Source: Sphaerisporangium sp039871875 (GTDB lineage: Bacteria; Actinomycetota; Actinomycetes; Streptosporangiales; Streptosporangiaceae). Taken from it: a DNA stretch of 64,000 nucleotides. This document shows, in pieces, positions 19,101 to 27,742 of the stretch. Location of the stretch: assembly GCF_039871875.1 (NCBI RefSeq), contig NZ_JBDPMD010000003.1:310001-374000 (forward strand). Direction: 5' to 3'. Position 1 is the stretch's first letter, and the number at the start of each line of letters is the position of its first letter. Made by a program: the position numbers and the translations under genes. Under the pieces are notes generated by a model that was not told where the DNA came from, ran no database searches, and worked only from the letters and a program-made list of their open reading frames with translations.

Positions 19101-19301
19101 GCCCCGCCCCACCCCCACCTCCCCCAACGCCCGCGCCAACCGGCCCGCACGACCACCCAGCTCCCCATACGTCAGCTCAACCGGACACCCCGAAACACCA
19201 CCCACGAAACGGAACGCCACACGACCCGCCTCATGCCCGGCCACGACCTGATGCAACAGACCCGACGTGCCCACCGCACCGGCGACAACGGTGTGCACCA
19301 C
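16113..19301 (-). CDS. NRPS A-T-C
   Basis: 1062 residues, A-T-C, built like its neighbour. A domain: YVVYTSGSTGTPKG, HHGYGPTETTV, YASGDL; pocket read as D-G-F-F-V-G-G-V-A, different from the neighbour and not recognised. Carrier domain FFELGGNSLHG; C domain with LPCTPQQEGLWLLQSM and VVHHIVADGWS. The first about 170 residues are identical to the 12904-16113 protein and the pocket region then diverges, so the substrate-binding subdomain has been exchanged within a conserved frame. GTG start overlaps the upstream TAG stop by one base. Confidence 0.95.
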   Translation of the reverse strand: MVHTVVAGAVGTSGLLHQVVAGHEAGRVAFRFVGGVSGCPVELTYGELGGRAGRLARALGEVGVGRGRVVGLLLERGPDLLVAQLGVMMSGAAWMPLDPRNPPARLAFQVCDAAAPLLLTTSDLADLATEVAPATAIWVLDDPPRQADLARFPETAPDIDVRPVDPAYVVYTSGSTGTPKGVLTPHRSAYTYCRNAVEHHGVTAADRILQTANPAFDGTVFDTFATLLAGATVVSAPFAVITDPAAFTALVHSEQVTFSFLTPTFLSLLDPQGFTGSALRGFVAGGESLAAEVQGRWSRPGFALHHGYGPTETTVACMNYVCPDTPVQGPVPIGAALPHHRAYVLNKRLRPVPVGVAGQLYIAGAGLAHGYLNRPGLTAERFLPDPYSGRPGERMYASGDLVRWRPDGLLEFLGRTDRQVKLRGQRIELGEIEHVLARHPAVRQCAVIMRDDTYLAAYVVGETDPGGLRRHLAERLPAYMIPSVFVPLTELPLSPNGKLDLARLPDPVPGGNQYVPPRTGTERWLAAAWQELLKLERVGADDNFFELGGNSLHGSQLAARVREQLRIELDLRHLFSHPVLADLAARLDESEIAPAQTPIVPVARDGALPCTPQQEGLWLLQSMDPSSSMYHIAFALALRGALDVPALERALLALVVRHEALRTRFAEEDGLPRQVIDPPPATFSLPADPVEAGQVESWVTEWTTRPFDLAAGSLFRAALARLGPDEHVLVLVVHHIVADGWSAKILADELGALYATERGIRGAELPAMSLQPVDHAVWQRGWLDGAEMDRQMAYWREALAGLPTLDFPADRPRPADPTGAGAAADHQVPASTAAAARAYARTHQVSFLAVLQAALLTVLHRYTGQEDLVIGSIFSGRTRPEIEPVVGFFANTVVLRTDVGGEPTFAEVVRRCHETVLDATERQDIPFALIVDALQPERVAGRNPLFQISLTLQPANNQADLTLGDVAAEPLDAAARSARFDVAIDAIDSGDGLDLVVEYSSELFDPGRMERFLDHYVAALTNGLADPGVVAEDIDIMSSSERQQVLHAWNPAVAVAGSEGGV

Positions 19302-19334
19302 TACACCCCTCCCTCTGACCCGGCCACCGCGACG
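18817..19334. repeat. About 518-bp identical block, copy 2
   Basis: Partner of 15629-16146. Covers the 5' end of the gene at 16113-19301 and about 33 bp of the gene upstream. Shorter near-identical stretches in the C-domain parts (about 16440-16770, 19640-19980 and 22790-23100) show repeated exchange across this operon. Confidence 0.85.
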
Positions 19335-22300
19335 CCACCGGCTCCGGCGGGCGTCGAACTCCAGGCATGCAGCACCTGGTGACGTTCGGTGGCCGACATG
19401 ATGTCGATGTCCTCGGCGACGGCGCCGGGGTCGGCAAGGCCGTTGGTCAACGCCGCGACGCAGTGGTCGAGGAAGCGCTCCATGCGGCCGGGGTCGAACA
19501 ACTCGGTGGAGTACTCCGCCACCAGGTCCAGGCCGTCCCTGTTGTCGATCGCGTCGATCGCGACGTCGAACCGCGCGTACCCGCCACCCAGCTCGACCGG
19601 CTCCGTCGTCACGGTTCCCAGCGTCAGGTCGGCCTGGGTGTTGGCCGGCTGGAGCGTCAGGCTGATCTGGAACAGGGGGTTGCGTCCGGCGACCCGTTCG
19701 GGCTGGAGCGCGTCCACGATCAACGCGAAGGGGATGTCCTGGCGCTCGGTGGCGTCCAGCACCGTCTCATGACAACGGCCGACGACCTCGGCGAACGTGG
19801 GCTCACCCCCGACATCGGTACGCAGCACCACGGTGTTGGCGAAGAAACCCACCACAGGCTCGATCTCCGGACGGGTACGACCCGAGAAGACGGACCCGAT
19901 GACCAGGTCCTCCTGCCCGGTGTACCGGTGCAGCACCGTCAGCAACGCCGCCTGCAACACCGCCAGGAACGACACCCGGTGCTTCAGCGCGTACGCACGC
20001 GCCGCCGCCGTGGTGTCGTCGGGCACCCGGCGAGCGGCCACCGCGCCGGCGCCGGTGGGCCGCGCCGGACGGGGCCGGTCCGCCGGGAAGTCCAGCGTCG
20101 GCAGACCGGCCAGGGCCTCACGCCAATAGGCCATCTGCCGGTCCATCTCGGCGCCGTCGAGCCAGCCGCGCTGCCACACCGCGTGATCGACCGGCCGCAG
20201 GCGCAGTTCCGGCAGCGCGGCGTGGTCGCCGGCGTACAGGGCGGCGAGTTCCCCGGCCAGGATCTTGCCCGACCAGCCGTCGGCGACGATGTGGTGGACC
20301 ACCAGTACCAGTACGTGGTGATCGGGAGCGAGCCTGGCCAGTGCCGTCCGGAACGGCGGCCCGGCCGCCAGGTCGAACGGCCGGCAGATGTGCTCCGTGG
20401 CCCACCGCGCGACGTCGTCCGCGGCCATCTCGGTCACCGGCAGCGAGAACGCCGGCGGCGGCGGGTCGACCACCTGCCGGGGCAGGCCGCGCTCTTCGAC
20501 GAACCTGGTGCGCAAGCCTTCGTGCCGCCCCACCAGCGCGAGCAGCGCCCGCTCCAACGAGGCCACGTCCAGCGCGCCGCGCAGCCCCAGCGCGTACGGG
20601 ATGTGGTAGGTCGGCGACGACGGGTCGAGCCTGTGCATGAACCACAGACCCTCCTGCTGGTGCGTGCACGGCAGCGGACCATGTCCGGCCACCGGCGCGA
20701 TCGTCCTCGCGGCGCGCGTGATGCCGGACTCGTCGAGCCGCGCGGCGAGCTGTTCAAGCACCCGGCTGGTGAACAGGTGCCGTGGCTCCAGCTCGATGCC
20801 CAGGCCGCCCCTGATCCGCGCGATGAGCTGCGTGCCGTGCAGCGAGTTGCCGCCGAGGTCGAAGAAGTCGTCGTGGACGCCTACCCGTTCCACCTCCAGC
20901 AGTTCCTGCCACGCCGCGGCGAGCCATCCCTCCGTGGGGGTACGCGGTGCCACGTACTCGGCCGCCGGCGACGCGACGGCCGGCAACGCGGCGACGTCGA
21001 GCTTGCCGTTGCGGGTGACGGGCAACTCCGGCAGCGCGACCCACGCGGTGGGGATCATGTACGTGGGCAGCCGCTGCGCCAGGTACTCGTGCAGCTCGGC
21101 GGGGCCGGGCTCGCCGTGGTCCGGCTCCGCGACGACGTACGCGGCCAGGTAGGCGTCGTCGCGCAGGATCACGGCGCAGTGGCGGACGGCGGGGTGGCGG
21201 GCCAGGACGTGTTCGATCTCGCCGAGTTCGATGCGCTGGCCGCGGAGCTTGACCTGCCGGTCGGTGCGGCCGAGGTACTCGATCGCGCCGTCCCTCCGCC
21301 AGCGAGCCAGGTCACCGCTGGCGTACATGCGCTCGCCTGGGCGGCCGGCGTAGGGGTCGGCGAGGAAGCGCTCGGCGGTGAGCCCCGGCCGGTTGAGGTA
21401 GCCGAGAGCCACGGGCCCGCCGATGAACAGTTGCCCGGGCACCCCGATCGGCACCGGCCGCAGGCGGCCGTCCAGGATGTAGGTCCGCATGTTGGTGATC
21501 GGAGGCCCGATCGGCACGGTGACGGCGCCGGGTTCGCAGCGCCAGGACGTGACGTCGATCGAGGCCTCGGTCGGGCCGTAGAGGTTGTGCAACTCGACGC
21601 CGGGCCAGACGGCCAGGAACCGGCGCGCGGCGACCGGCGGCAGCGCCTCGCCGCTGGCGAACACCAGGCGCAGGCTGTGCAGCGCGCCGGGGTCGAGCCC
21701 GTCCTGCACGGCGTCGAGGAAGGCCAGCAGCATCGAGGGGACGAAATGCACCGTGGTGATGCCCTCGCTCGCGATCAGCCGATGCAGGTACCCGGGATCG
21801 CGGTGGCCGCCGGGTGCGGCGACGACGAGGGTGGCGCCGACGGCGAGCGGCCAGAAGAACTCCCAGACCGAGACGTCGAAACTGTACGGCGTCTTCTGCA
21901 GCACACGGTCGGCGGGCTGGAGCCGGTAGGTCTCCTGCATCCAGGCGAGTTGCTTGTGGACACCGCGGTGCGAGACCAGGACACCCTTGGGTGTGCCGGT
22001 GGAACCGGAGGTGTAGAGCACGTAGGCGAGGGAGTCGACGGTGACGCCGCTGTCCGGCGGGCCGGCCGGCTCGGCGGCGAGCGCGTCCCGCTCGGTGTCC
22101 AGCGTGATCGCGGCGGGGAAGGCGGACGCGTGGGCGGCGTGGGTGACGACGACCGGCGGAGCGGCGTCGGCGAGCATGAACGCGAGCCGCTCCGGCGGCA
22201 GGTCGGGTTCGAACGGGAGGTATCCCCCGCCGGCCTTCAAGGCGGCCAGCAGCGCGATGACCATGTCGGCGCCTCGGTACAGGCATACGCCTACGGGAAC

Positions 22301-25300
22301 CCCCGGGCCGACGCCATGCCGGCGCAGCCGGTGCGCGAGCTGGTTGGCCGCCACGTCGAGCTGCTCGTACGTCCATTCCGTGCCGTCGTGGTCGATGACG
22401 GCGACGGCCTCCGGCGTACGGGCGGCGGTCGCCTCGACCAGCCGGTGCACCAGCTCGACCGGCGGCCCGCCGGCCGTGTCGTTCCATGCCGCGAGTACCT
22501 GGTGGCGTTCGGTGGCCGGCATGATGTCGAGGTCCGCGGCGACGGTGCCGGGTTCGGCCAGGCCGTTGGCCAACGCCGCGACGTAGTGGTCGAGAAGACG
22601 TTCGATGCGGTCGGCGTCGAACAGTTCGGTGGAGTACTCGACCATCAGCTCCGACCGGCCGCCGGCGTCCGCCACGTTGATGAGGATGTCGAAGCGCGCG
22701 TAGTCGTCGGCGATGTCGATCGGCTCGGCCTGGATGTCGCCGAGTGACAGGCCGGCCTGGGTGCCGGCGGGCTGGAGGCTGAGGCTGATCTGGAACAGGG
22801 GGTTGCGTCCGGCGACCCGTTCGGGCTGGAGCGCGTCGACGATCAACGCGAAGGGGATGTCCTGGCGCTCGGTGGCGTCCAGCACCGTCTCGTGACAACG
22901 GCGGACCACTTCGGCGAACGTGGGCTCACCCCCGACATCGGTACGCAGCACCACGGTGTTGGCGAAGAAACCCACCACAGGCTCGATCTCCGGACGGGTA
23001 CGACCCGAGAAGATCGACCCGATGACCAGGTCCTCCTGCCCGGTATAGCGATGCAGCACCGTCAGCAACGCCGCCTGCAACACCGCCAGGAACGACACCC
23101 GGTGCTTCAGCGCGTACGCACGCGCCGCCGCCGCGGTACCGGCCGGCAGCTCGCGGCCGGCCACCGCGCCGGCACCGGTCGGGTCGGCCGGCCGGGGCCG
23201 GTCCGCCGGGAAGTCCAGCGTCGGCAGACCGGCCAGGGCCTCACGCCAGTAAGCCACCTGCCGGTCCATCTCGGGACCGTCGAGCCGGGCACGCTGCCAC
23301 ACCGCGTGGTCACCCGGCTGCAGGTGCATCTCCGGCAGTTCGATCCCCCCCACACCGCGCTCGGCGGCGTACAGGGCGCCGAGTTCGTCGGCGAGGATCT
23401 TGGCCGACCAGCCGTCGGCGACGATGTGGTGGACCACCAGCACGAGCGCGTGCTCGTCGGGCCCCAGCCGCGCCAGCGCCGCGCGGAACAGCGGCCCAGC
23501 CGCCAGGTCGAACGGCCGGTGCGCCTCGTCCGCCGCCCACCGCCCGAGCGTGTCGCCGTCCAGCTCGGTCACCGGCAGCGAGAACGCCGGCGGCGGCGCA
23601 TCGATCACCTGGCGGGGCAGGCCGTCCTCCTCGACGAACCTGGTGCGCAGCGCCTCGTGCCGCACCACCAGCGCGAGCAGCACCCGTTCCAACGAGGCCA
23701 CGTCCAGCGCGCCGCGCAGCCGCAACGCGAACGGGATGTGGTAGGTCGGCGACGAAGGGTCGAGCCGGTGCATGAACCACAGGCCCTCCTGCTGCTGGGT
23801 GCAGGGCAACGCCTGATCGCGCGCCACCGGCACCATGCGGCCGGGCCTGTCCTGCCGCTCCTTCGCCGCGCGCTTGGCGGCCAGTTGCCGTTCCAGCTCG
23901 GCGATCTCGTCGTCCAGCTCAGTGGCCGGCTGCTCGGCCGCGGTGGAGGAGAGTGCCTGCGCGAGTTCGCGGACGCTGGGGTGTGCGGCGAGCGTCGCGA
24001 TGCCGGCGCCTTCGATGCGGCCGACCGCGCGGACGGCGTCGAAGGAGTCACCGCCGAGCTCGAAGAAACTGGCCGTGACGTCGATGTCCGTGAGGCCGAG
24101 GATCTCCTTGTAGACGGCGGCGACCGCCTCCTCCTCGGGAGTGGCGGGCGGCTCGGGTGCCGACGCCCGCCGGCGCATCGCCGCCACCGGCTCCTCGGTC
24201 CGCCGGACCGGCCGCGGGCCGGTCGCCGACACGACCGGGGCGATGCCTTCGGCGGCGATGATCGCTTCCATGGTGAGGTGCAGCCGCTCGAGCAGGTCGT
24301 CGATGAAGCCGGGGGCGAACCGGTCGCGGTGGATCAGCAACTGCATCTCCGACACCGGAGAGGGCGCGACCGTCAGCGTCAGCGGCAGGTCGATCTTGTC
24401 GTAGAGCGTGTCGACGCCGAACCTCAGCGGCTCGTCCGCCGCGGCGTCCCCGGAGCCGGCGTCGATGGCGAGCGAGTAGTTCTCCAGCACGAGGAGCGTG
24501 TCGAAGAGCTGCTGTCCCGGCGCCTCGGCCCACTTCTTGATGTCGGCGAGGGGGGCGTACTCGTAGCGGCGCATGGCCGCATAGGTGTCCTGGAGGTCGC
24601 GCAGCCACGAGCCGAGATCGCCGTCGCCCGGCACCGTGACCCGCAGCGGCAGCGTGTTGGCGAACAGGCCCACCATCCGCTCGACCTGCGGCAGCTCGGG
24701 AGGACGGCCGGAGGTGGCGCAGCCGAAGGTGACCTCCGGCTGACCTGTGTAGCTCTGCACCACGACGGCCCACACGGCCTGCACCATGGTGCTGAGCGTG
24801 ACGCGGTGGCGGGCCGCCGCGTCACGCAGCCCTTCGGTCAGCGTCTCCGGCAGGGCCACGATGCGGCGCTCGACCGCCCCGGTGCCGTGCAGCGGGTCCG
24901 CCGGCTCGAATCGGGACACGAGGCTGGGCCGTACACCGGCCAGGGCCTTGGTCCACAGGTCGCGGGCCTCCTGGAGGTCCTGACGTTGCAGCCAGGCGAT
25001 GTAGTCGCGGTAGGCCGGCACGGGCCGCGGCGCGGGAGTGCCGACGGTCAGCGTGCGGTACCACGCCATGACCTCGTCGAGGACGACGGGGATCGACCAG
25101 CCGTCGAGCAGCACGTGGTGGTAGGTCCAGATGAGCGTGTGGCGGCGTTCGCCGAGCCGGACCACGTGCAGCCGCTGGAGCGGCGGCACCGCGGGGTCGA
25201 AGCCCGCGGCGCGGTCCTCGGTCTGCAGGCGCTCCAGCCGTTCGCGCTGCCGCGCGTGGTCGAGGCCGGACCAGTCGTGGTGGTGGACGGGCAGCGCCAC

Positions 25301-25546
25301 GTGCTTGTGCGCGACCTGCAGCGGCTTGTCCAGTCCCTGCCAGTGGAACGACGTCCGCAACCCGGGGTGCGCGGCGACGACCGCCTCCCAGGCACTCACC
25401 AGGGCGTCGACGTCCAGCGGTCCTTCGACGGCGTACGTGTGCTGGCTGAGGTACATGTCGGCGGCGCCGTCGTGCAGGCTGTGCAGCAGCATGCCTTGCT
25501 GAAGCGGTGAGAGCTCGTAGATGTCCTCGACGTTTCCGCTGCTCAC
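19301..25546 (-). CDS. NRPS C-T-C-A-T-C with an A-less first module
   Basis: 2081 residues. Order: C1 (SPLQQGMLLHSL, TYHHVLLDGWS), T1 (FFELGGDSFDAV, Ser about 501), C2 (VVHHIVADGWS), A (YVLYTSGSTGTPKG, YGPTEASID, YASGDL), T2 (FFDLGGNSLHG), C3 (VVHHIVADGWS). The A pocket reads D-V-W-H-F-S-L-I-D, the serine code. The first module has C and T but no A domain, so T1 must be loaded in trans, as in the last module of syringomycin synthetase SyrE. The chlorothreonine station just upstream in the operon is the obvious donor. The start is GTG at 25546, with GGGAG 7 nt upstream; an open frame further upstream (to 25924) overlaps the thioesterase gene out of frame and is not coding. C3 feeds the A domain of the next protein. 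Confidence 0.95.
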   Translation of the reverse strand: MSSGNVEDIYELSPLQQGMLLHSLHDGAADMYLSQHTYAVEGPLDVDALVSAWEAVVAAHPGLRTSFHWQGLDKPLQVAHKHVALPVHHHDWSGLDHARQRERLERLQTEDRAAGFDPAVPPLQRLHVVRLGERRHTLIWTYHHVLLDGWSIPVVLDEVMAWYRTLTVGTPAPRPVPAYRDYIAWLQRQDLQEARDLWTKALAGVRPSLVSRFEPADPLHGTGAVERRIVALPETLTEGLRDAAARHRVTLSTMVQAVWAVVVQSYTGQPEVTFGCATSGRPPELPQVERMVGLFANTLPLRVTVPGDGDLGSWLRDLQDTYAAMRRYEYAPLADIKKWAEAPGQQLFDTLLVLENYSLAIDAGSGDAAADEPLRFGVDTLYDKIDLPLTLTVAPSPVSEMQLLIHRDRFAPGFIDDLLERLHLTMEAIIAAEGIAPVVSATGPRPVRRTEEPVAAMRRRASAPEPPATPEEEAVAAVYKEILGLTDIDVTASFFELGGDSFDAVRAVGRIEGAGIATLAAHPSVRELAQALSSTAAEQPATELDDEIAELERQLAAKRAAKERQDRPGRMVPVARDQALPCTQQQEGLWFMHRLDPSSPTYHIPFALRLRGALDVASLERVLLALVVRHEALRTRFVEEDGLPRQVIDAPPPAFSLPVTELDGDTLGRWAADEAHRPFDLAAGPLFRAALARLGPDEHALVLVVHHIVADGWSAKILADELGALYAAERGVGGIELPEMHLQPGDHAVWQRARLDGPEMDRQVAYWREALAGLPTLDFPADRPRPADPTGAGAVAGRELPAGTAAAARAYALKHRVSFLAVLQAALLTVLHRYTGQEDLVIGSIFSGRTRPEIEPVVGFFANTVVLRTDVGGEPTFAEVVRRCHETVLDATERQDIPFALIVDALQPERVAGRNPLFQISLSLQPAGTQAGLSLGDIQAEPIDIADDYARFDILINVADAGGRSELMVEYSTELFDADRIERLLDHYVAALANGLAEPGTVAADLDIMPATERHQVLAAWNDTAGGPPVELVHRLVEATAARTPEAVAVIDHDGTEWTYEQLDVAANQLAHRLRRHGVGPGVPVGVCLYRGADMVIALLAALKAGGGYLPFEPDLPPERLAFMLADAAPPVVVTHAAHASAFPAAITLDTERDALAAEPAGPPDSGVTVDSLAYVLYTSGSTGTPKGVLVSHRGVHKQLAWMQETYRLQPADRVLQKTPYSFDVSVWEFFWPLAVGATLVVAAPGGHRDPGYLHRLIASEGITTVHFVPSMLLAFLDAVQDGLDPGALHSLRLVFASGEALPPVAARRFLAVWPGVELHNLYGPTEASIDVTSWRCEPGAVTVPIGPPITNMRTYILDGRLRPVPIGVPGQLFIGGPVALGYLNRPGLTAERFLADPYAGRPGERMYASGDLARWRRDGAIEYLGRTDRQVKLRGQRIELGEIEHVLARHPAVRHCAVILRDDAYLAAYVVAEPDHGEPGPAELHEYLAQRLPTYMIPTAWVALPELPVTRNGKLDVAALPAVASPAAEYVAPRTPTEGWLAAAWQELLEVERVGVHDDFFDLGGNSLHGTQLIARIRGGLGIELEPRHLFTSRVLEQLAARLDESGITRAARTIAPVAGHGPLPCTHQQEGLWFMHRLDPSSPTYHIPYALGLRGALDVASLERALLALVGRHEGLRTRFVEERGLPRQVVDPPPPAFSLPVTEMAADDVARWATEHICRPFDLAAGPPFRTALARLAPDHHVLVLVVHHIVADGWSGKILAGELAALYAGDHAALPELRLRPVDHAVWQRGWLDGAEMDRQMAYWREALAGLPTLDFPADRPRPARPTGAGAVAARRVPDDTTAAARAYALKHRVSFLAVLQAALLTVLHRYTGQEDLVIGSVFSGRTRPEIEPVVGFFANTVVLRTDVGGEPTFAEVVGRCHETVLDATERQDIPFALIVDALQPERVAGRNPLFQISLTLQPANTQADLTLGTVTTEPVELGGGYARFDVAIDAIDNRDGLDLVAEYSTELFDPGRMERFLDHCVAALTNGLADPGAVAEDIDIMSATERHQVLHAWSSTPAGAGGVAVAGSEGGV

Positions 25547-25565
25547 ACTCTGCTCCCTTCGCTGG

Positions 25566-26348
25566 TCAGATGAGGTCCTGGACGATGGTCTGGACGACCT
25601 GGCGCTCAGCGGCGGGGGTGAGGAAGTGCCCGCCGGCGATGTGATGGAGCCGGAAGCCGGCGGTGGTCTCGGCACGCCAGGAGGCGACGCGTTCGGGAGT
25701 GCCGACGGGGTCGTCCACACCGGCGAAGGCACGGATCGGCACGTCCAGCGGGGTGAGCGGGTGGAAGTCGTGGGTGCTGAGCACCGCCAGGTCGGCCCGG
25801 AAGGTGGGGAGGATGGCCCGCAGCAGTTCCGGCTGGTCCAGCACCTCGGGCGGCGTGCCGCCCATCTCGCGGAGGTGGGCTTCCACGCCGTCGGGCCGTC
25901 CTTCCCACGGCCAGGTGCCGTCATCGGTGGCGGGGCCGGGATCGCACGCCACGTAGAGCCGGGTGGGCAGCGGCATCGCCGTCACGCGGAGCGTGTGCGT
26001 CAGGGCCCAGGCGACCCTGGCCCCCATGCTGATGCCGAAGCAGGCGAACGGCCGGTCCAGCAGTGGCTTGAGTACGTCGACGAGATCGCGGACGAGGCTG
26101 GTCATACGATCGTGGGCCGGTTCGGTGAAGCGGTCGGCGCGGCCCGGTAACTGGACGGCGACCAGTTCGACAGCCGGCGGCAGCAGCCGGCGCCACGGGC
26201 GGTACATGCCGGCGTTGCCGCCCGCGTGATGGAAACACAGCAGTCGAATCCGCGCTGTGTCGTCGGTGCGGCCGAATCGCTTCAGCCAGCGGCGGTCGAT
26301 GTCCTGCGGGTGTGCGTTCATCCCCACCTCGTCCGCGACGGTGCACAT
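25566..26348 (-). CDS. Type II thioesterase
   Basis: 260 residues, standard TEII size. FHHAGGNAGMYRPW near the start, nucleophile in FGISMGA (GxSxG), Asp region in FAGVDDP and the catalytic His in IAGGHFL. TEII enzymes clear wrongly primed or stalled carrier domains, important where carriers are loaded in trans. The start at 26348 has AGGAG upstream; ATG at 26321 (MNAHPQD) is an alternative. Lies 19 nt before the C-T-C-A-T-C gene in the same operon. Confidence 0.93.
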   Translation of the reverse strand: MCTVADEVGMNAHPQDIDRRWLKRFGRTDDTARIRLLCFHHAGGNAGMYRPWRRLLPPAVELVAVQLPGRADRFTEPAHDRMTSLVRDLVDVLKPLLDRPFACFGISMGARVAWALTHTLRVTAMPLPTRLYVACDPGPATDDGTWPWEGRPDGVEAHLREMGGTPPEVLDQPELLRAILPTFRADLAVLSTHDFHPLTPLDVPIRAFAGVDDPVGTPERVASWRAETTAGFRLHHIAGGHFLTPAAERQVVQTIVQDLI

Positions 26349-26391
26349 GAGCTCCTCACCGACGCTATCGAGAGGCTCCTTCGTGGTGCTG

Positions 26392-27642
26392 TCACACGAA
26401 TCGAGGACAGTCGATCGAGAGGGGCTCTCCTCGCGGGTCGTGACCGCGTTCCGCGATGAAGTCGACGGCCACCTGCATCAGGGTGGTGTCCGCGTGGAAC
26501 AGCGACGAGTGGTCGCCATGAGGCTCCACCCGCAGCCGGCCGTTCGGCAGGCCCTCGGCCACCTGTCGCGAACCCTGTGGATGGGCGGTCTCGTCGTCCT
26601 CGCTGGTGACCACGAGCGTGGGCTGCTCCACCTTCGTGAGGTACGGCTCCACGTCGGTGGTGGCGATGCTGCCGTTGAGCCGGCAGTACCGGTAGAAAAG
26701 CTCGGGATTGGTGTAGGGATACAGCACGAGATGCGCTGTTTCGGCGGGTGTGGTTCTCAACGCGACCTGGCAGAAAGCGGTCTGCACCGACCGCGCCGCG
26801 GCTCGGCTGTGCGCGGCGATGGTCATCAGCTCGATGAGGTCGTTCTGGAACCTGGTCCTCGGGGAGCCGCTGCCGAACTCATAGGCGCCATGCCACAGGC
26901 TGAGCGAGGAGATCCTGGCGGGCTGGCCGGCCGCGGCCGCCAGAGCGATCACCGCGCCGCCGCAGAGGCCGACGATGTGGGCCCTCGGAACGGCGTAGTG
27001 ATCCATGACGGTGAACAGGTCCGCGGCCTGTGCGGTGACGTCTACGGCGCAGTCGCCGCTCCGCGCGGCCGGGCCGAAAAGGCCCCTGCTCTCCCATGCC
27101 AGGACGCGGCGGTCCCGCGCGAGGAAACGCATCCAGGTCTCCGCGAGCGCGGCGGGCATACCGCAGGCGGGAACCAGGACGACCGCCTCGTCGCCCGACC
27201 CCGCGCCGTACACGTTCAACGGCACCCCGTCGTGCGAGACGACGGTGTCCTTGTGGAAGGACACGTCGAAACCGTCCGCCACCGCCGCGGCGATCACCTG
27301 GCCGGCCTGTGCCGGCAGCTCGTCCGGCGGTGTGCCGACGGCGTCCGCCAGGTCCGCGAGCGCCAGGCGATCGCTGATCACCCGCTCGAAGACCTGAAGG
27401 TCGCCGGCGGCCGTGCTGCGCGACAACGACAGCCCGGTGACACCGGCCTCCCGTGTGACCCGGTCCAGCAGCCGTTCGAGCCCGCGCCACCGCGCCGCGG
27501 GCCAGGTCTCCGGCGAGCCGGCCGCGTCTCTCGCGACCGGCACGACCCGCACCGGGACGGCCAGGCCCTCCATGAGGGGTCGCACCGAGAGGACGGATGT
27601 CACGAGCCGAGTGATCGCCTCGCTCGCGCGCGGCTCCAGCAT
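26392..27642 (-). CDS. SyrC/CmaE-like Cys aminoacyltransferase (chlorothreonine shuttle)
   Basis: 416 residues from ATG 27642, which has GGGAG 8 nt upstream; a GTG 9 codons earlier is weaker. Alpha/beta-hydrolase fold with a cysteine where a serine is usual: GLCGGA, Cys227, close to the position of Cys224 in SyrC. Late acid and His lie in VVTSEDDETAH and EPHGDHSSLF. SyrC and CmaE move an aminoacyl group from one free carrier protein to another through a Cys thioester. With the halogenase, carrier and Thr A domain alongside, it should carry 4-chloro-Thr to the A-less module of the next NRPS. A paralogue is encoded at 45116-46270. Confidence 0.88.
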   Translation of the reverse strand: MLEPRASEAITRLVTSVLSVRPLMEGLAVPVRVVPVARDAAGSPETWPAARWRGLERLLDRVTREAGVTGLSLSRSTAAGDLQVFERVISDRLALADLADAVGTPPDELPAQAGQVIAAAVADGFDVSFHKDTVVSHDGVPLNVYGAGSGDEAVVLVPACGMPAALAETWMRFLARDRRVLAWESRGLFGPAARSGDCAVDVTAQAADLFTVMDHYAVPRAHIVGLCGGAVIALAAAAGQPARISSLSLWHGAYEFGSGSPRTRFQNDLIELMTIAAHSRAAARSVQTAFCQVALRTTPAETAHLVLYPYTNPELFYRYCRLNGSIATTDVEPYLTKVEQPTLVVTSEDDETAHPQGSRQVAEGLPNGRLRVEPHGDHSSLFHADTTLMQVAVDFIAERGHDPRGEPLSIDCPRFV

Positions 27643-27742
27643 TGGGCCACTCCCTGGCAGATCTGCCACCCCTGACCCGGTGGCCGGGCACAGCCGTGCG
27701 GCGACGACCGGCCCGGCCTCGTCGTGTCGCGGAGGCGCGCCG

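Noticed and set aside
10310..19301. Naming substrates for the A domains of the three paralogous proteins, for 1527 and for A1 of 46588
   Set aside because: Pocket residues do not match any code that I can recall with confidence; guessing would mislead.
25547..25924. N-terminal extension of the C-T-C-A-T-C protein
   Set aside because: The frame stays open but overlaps the type II thioesterase gene out of frame; GTG 25546 has a good ribosome site directly before the first C-domain motif.
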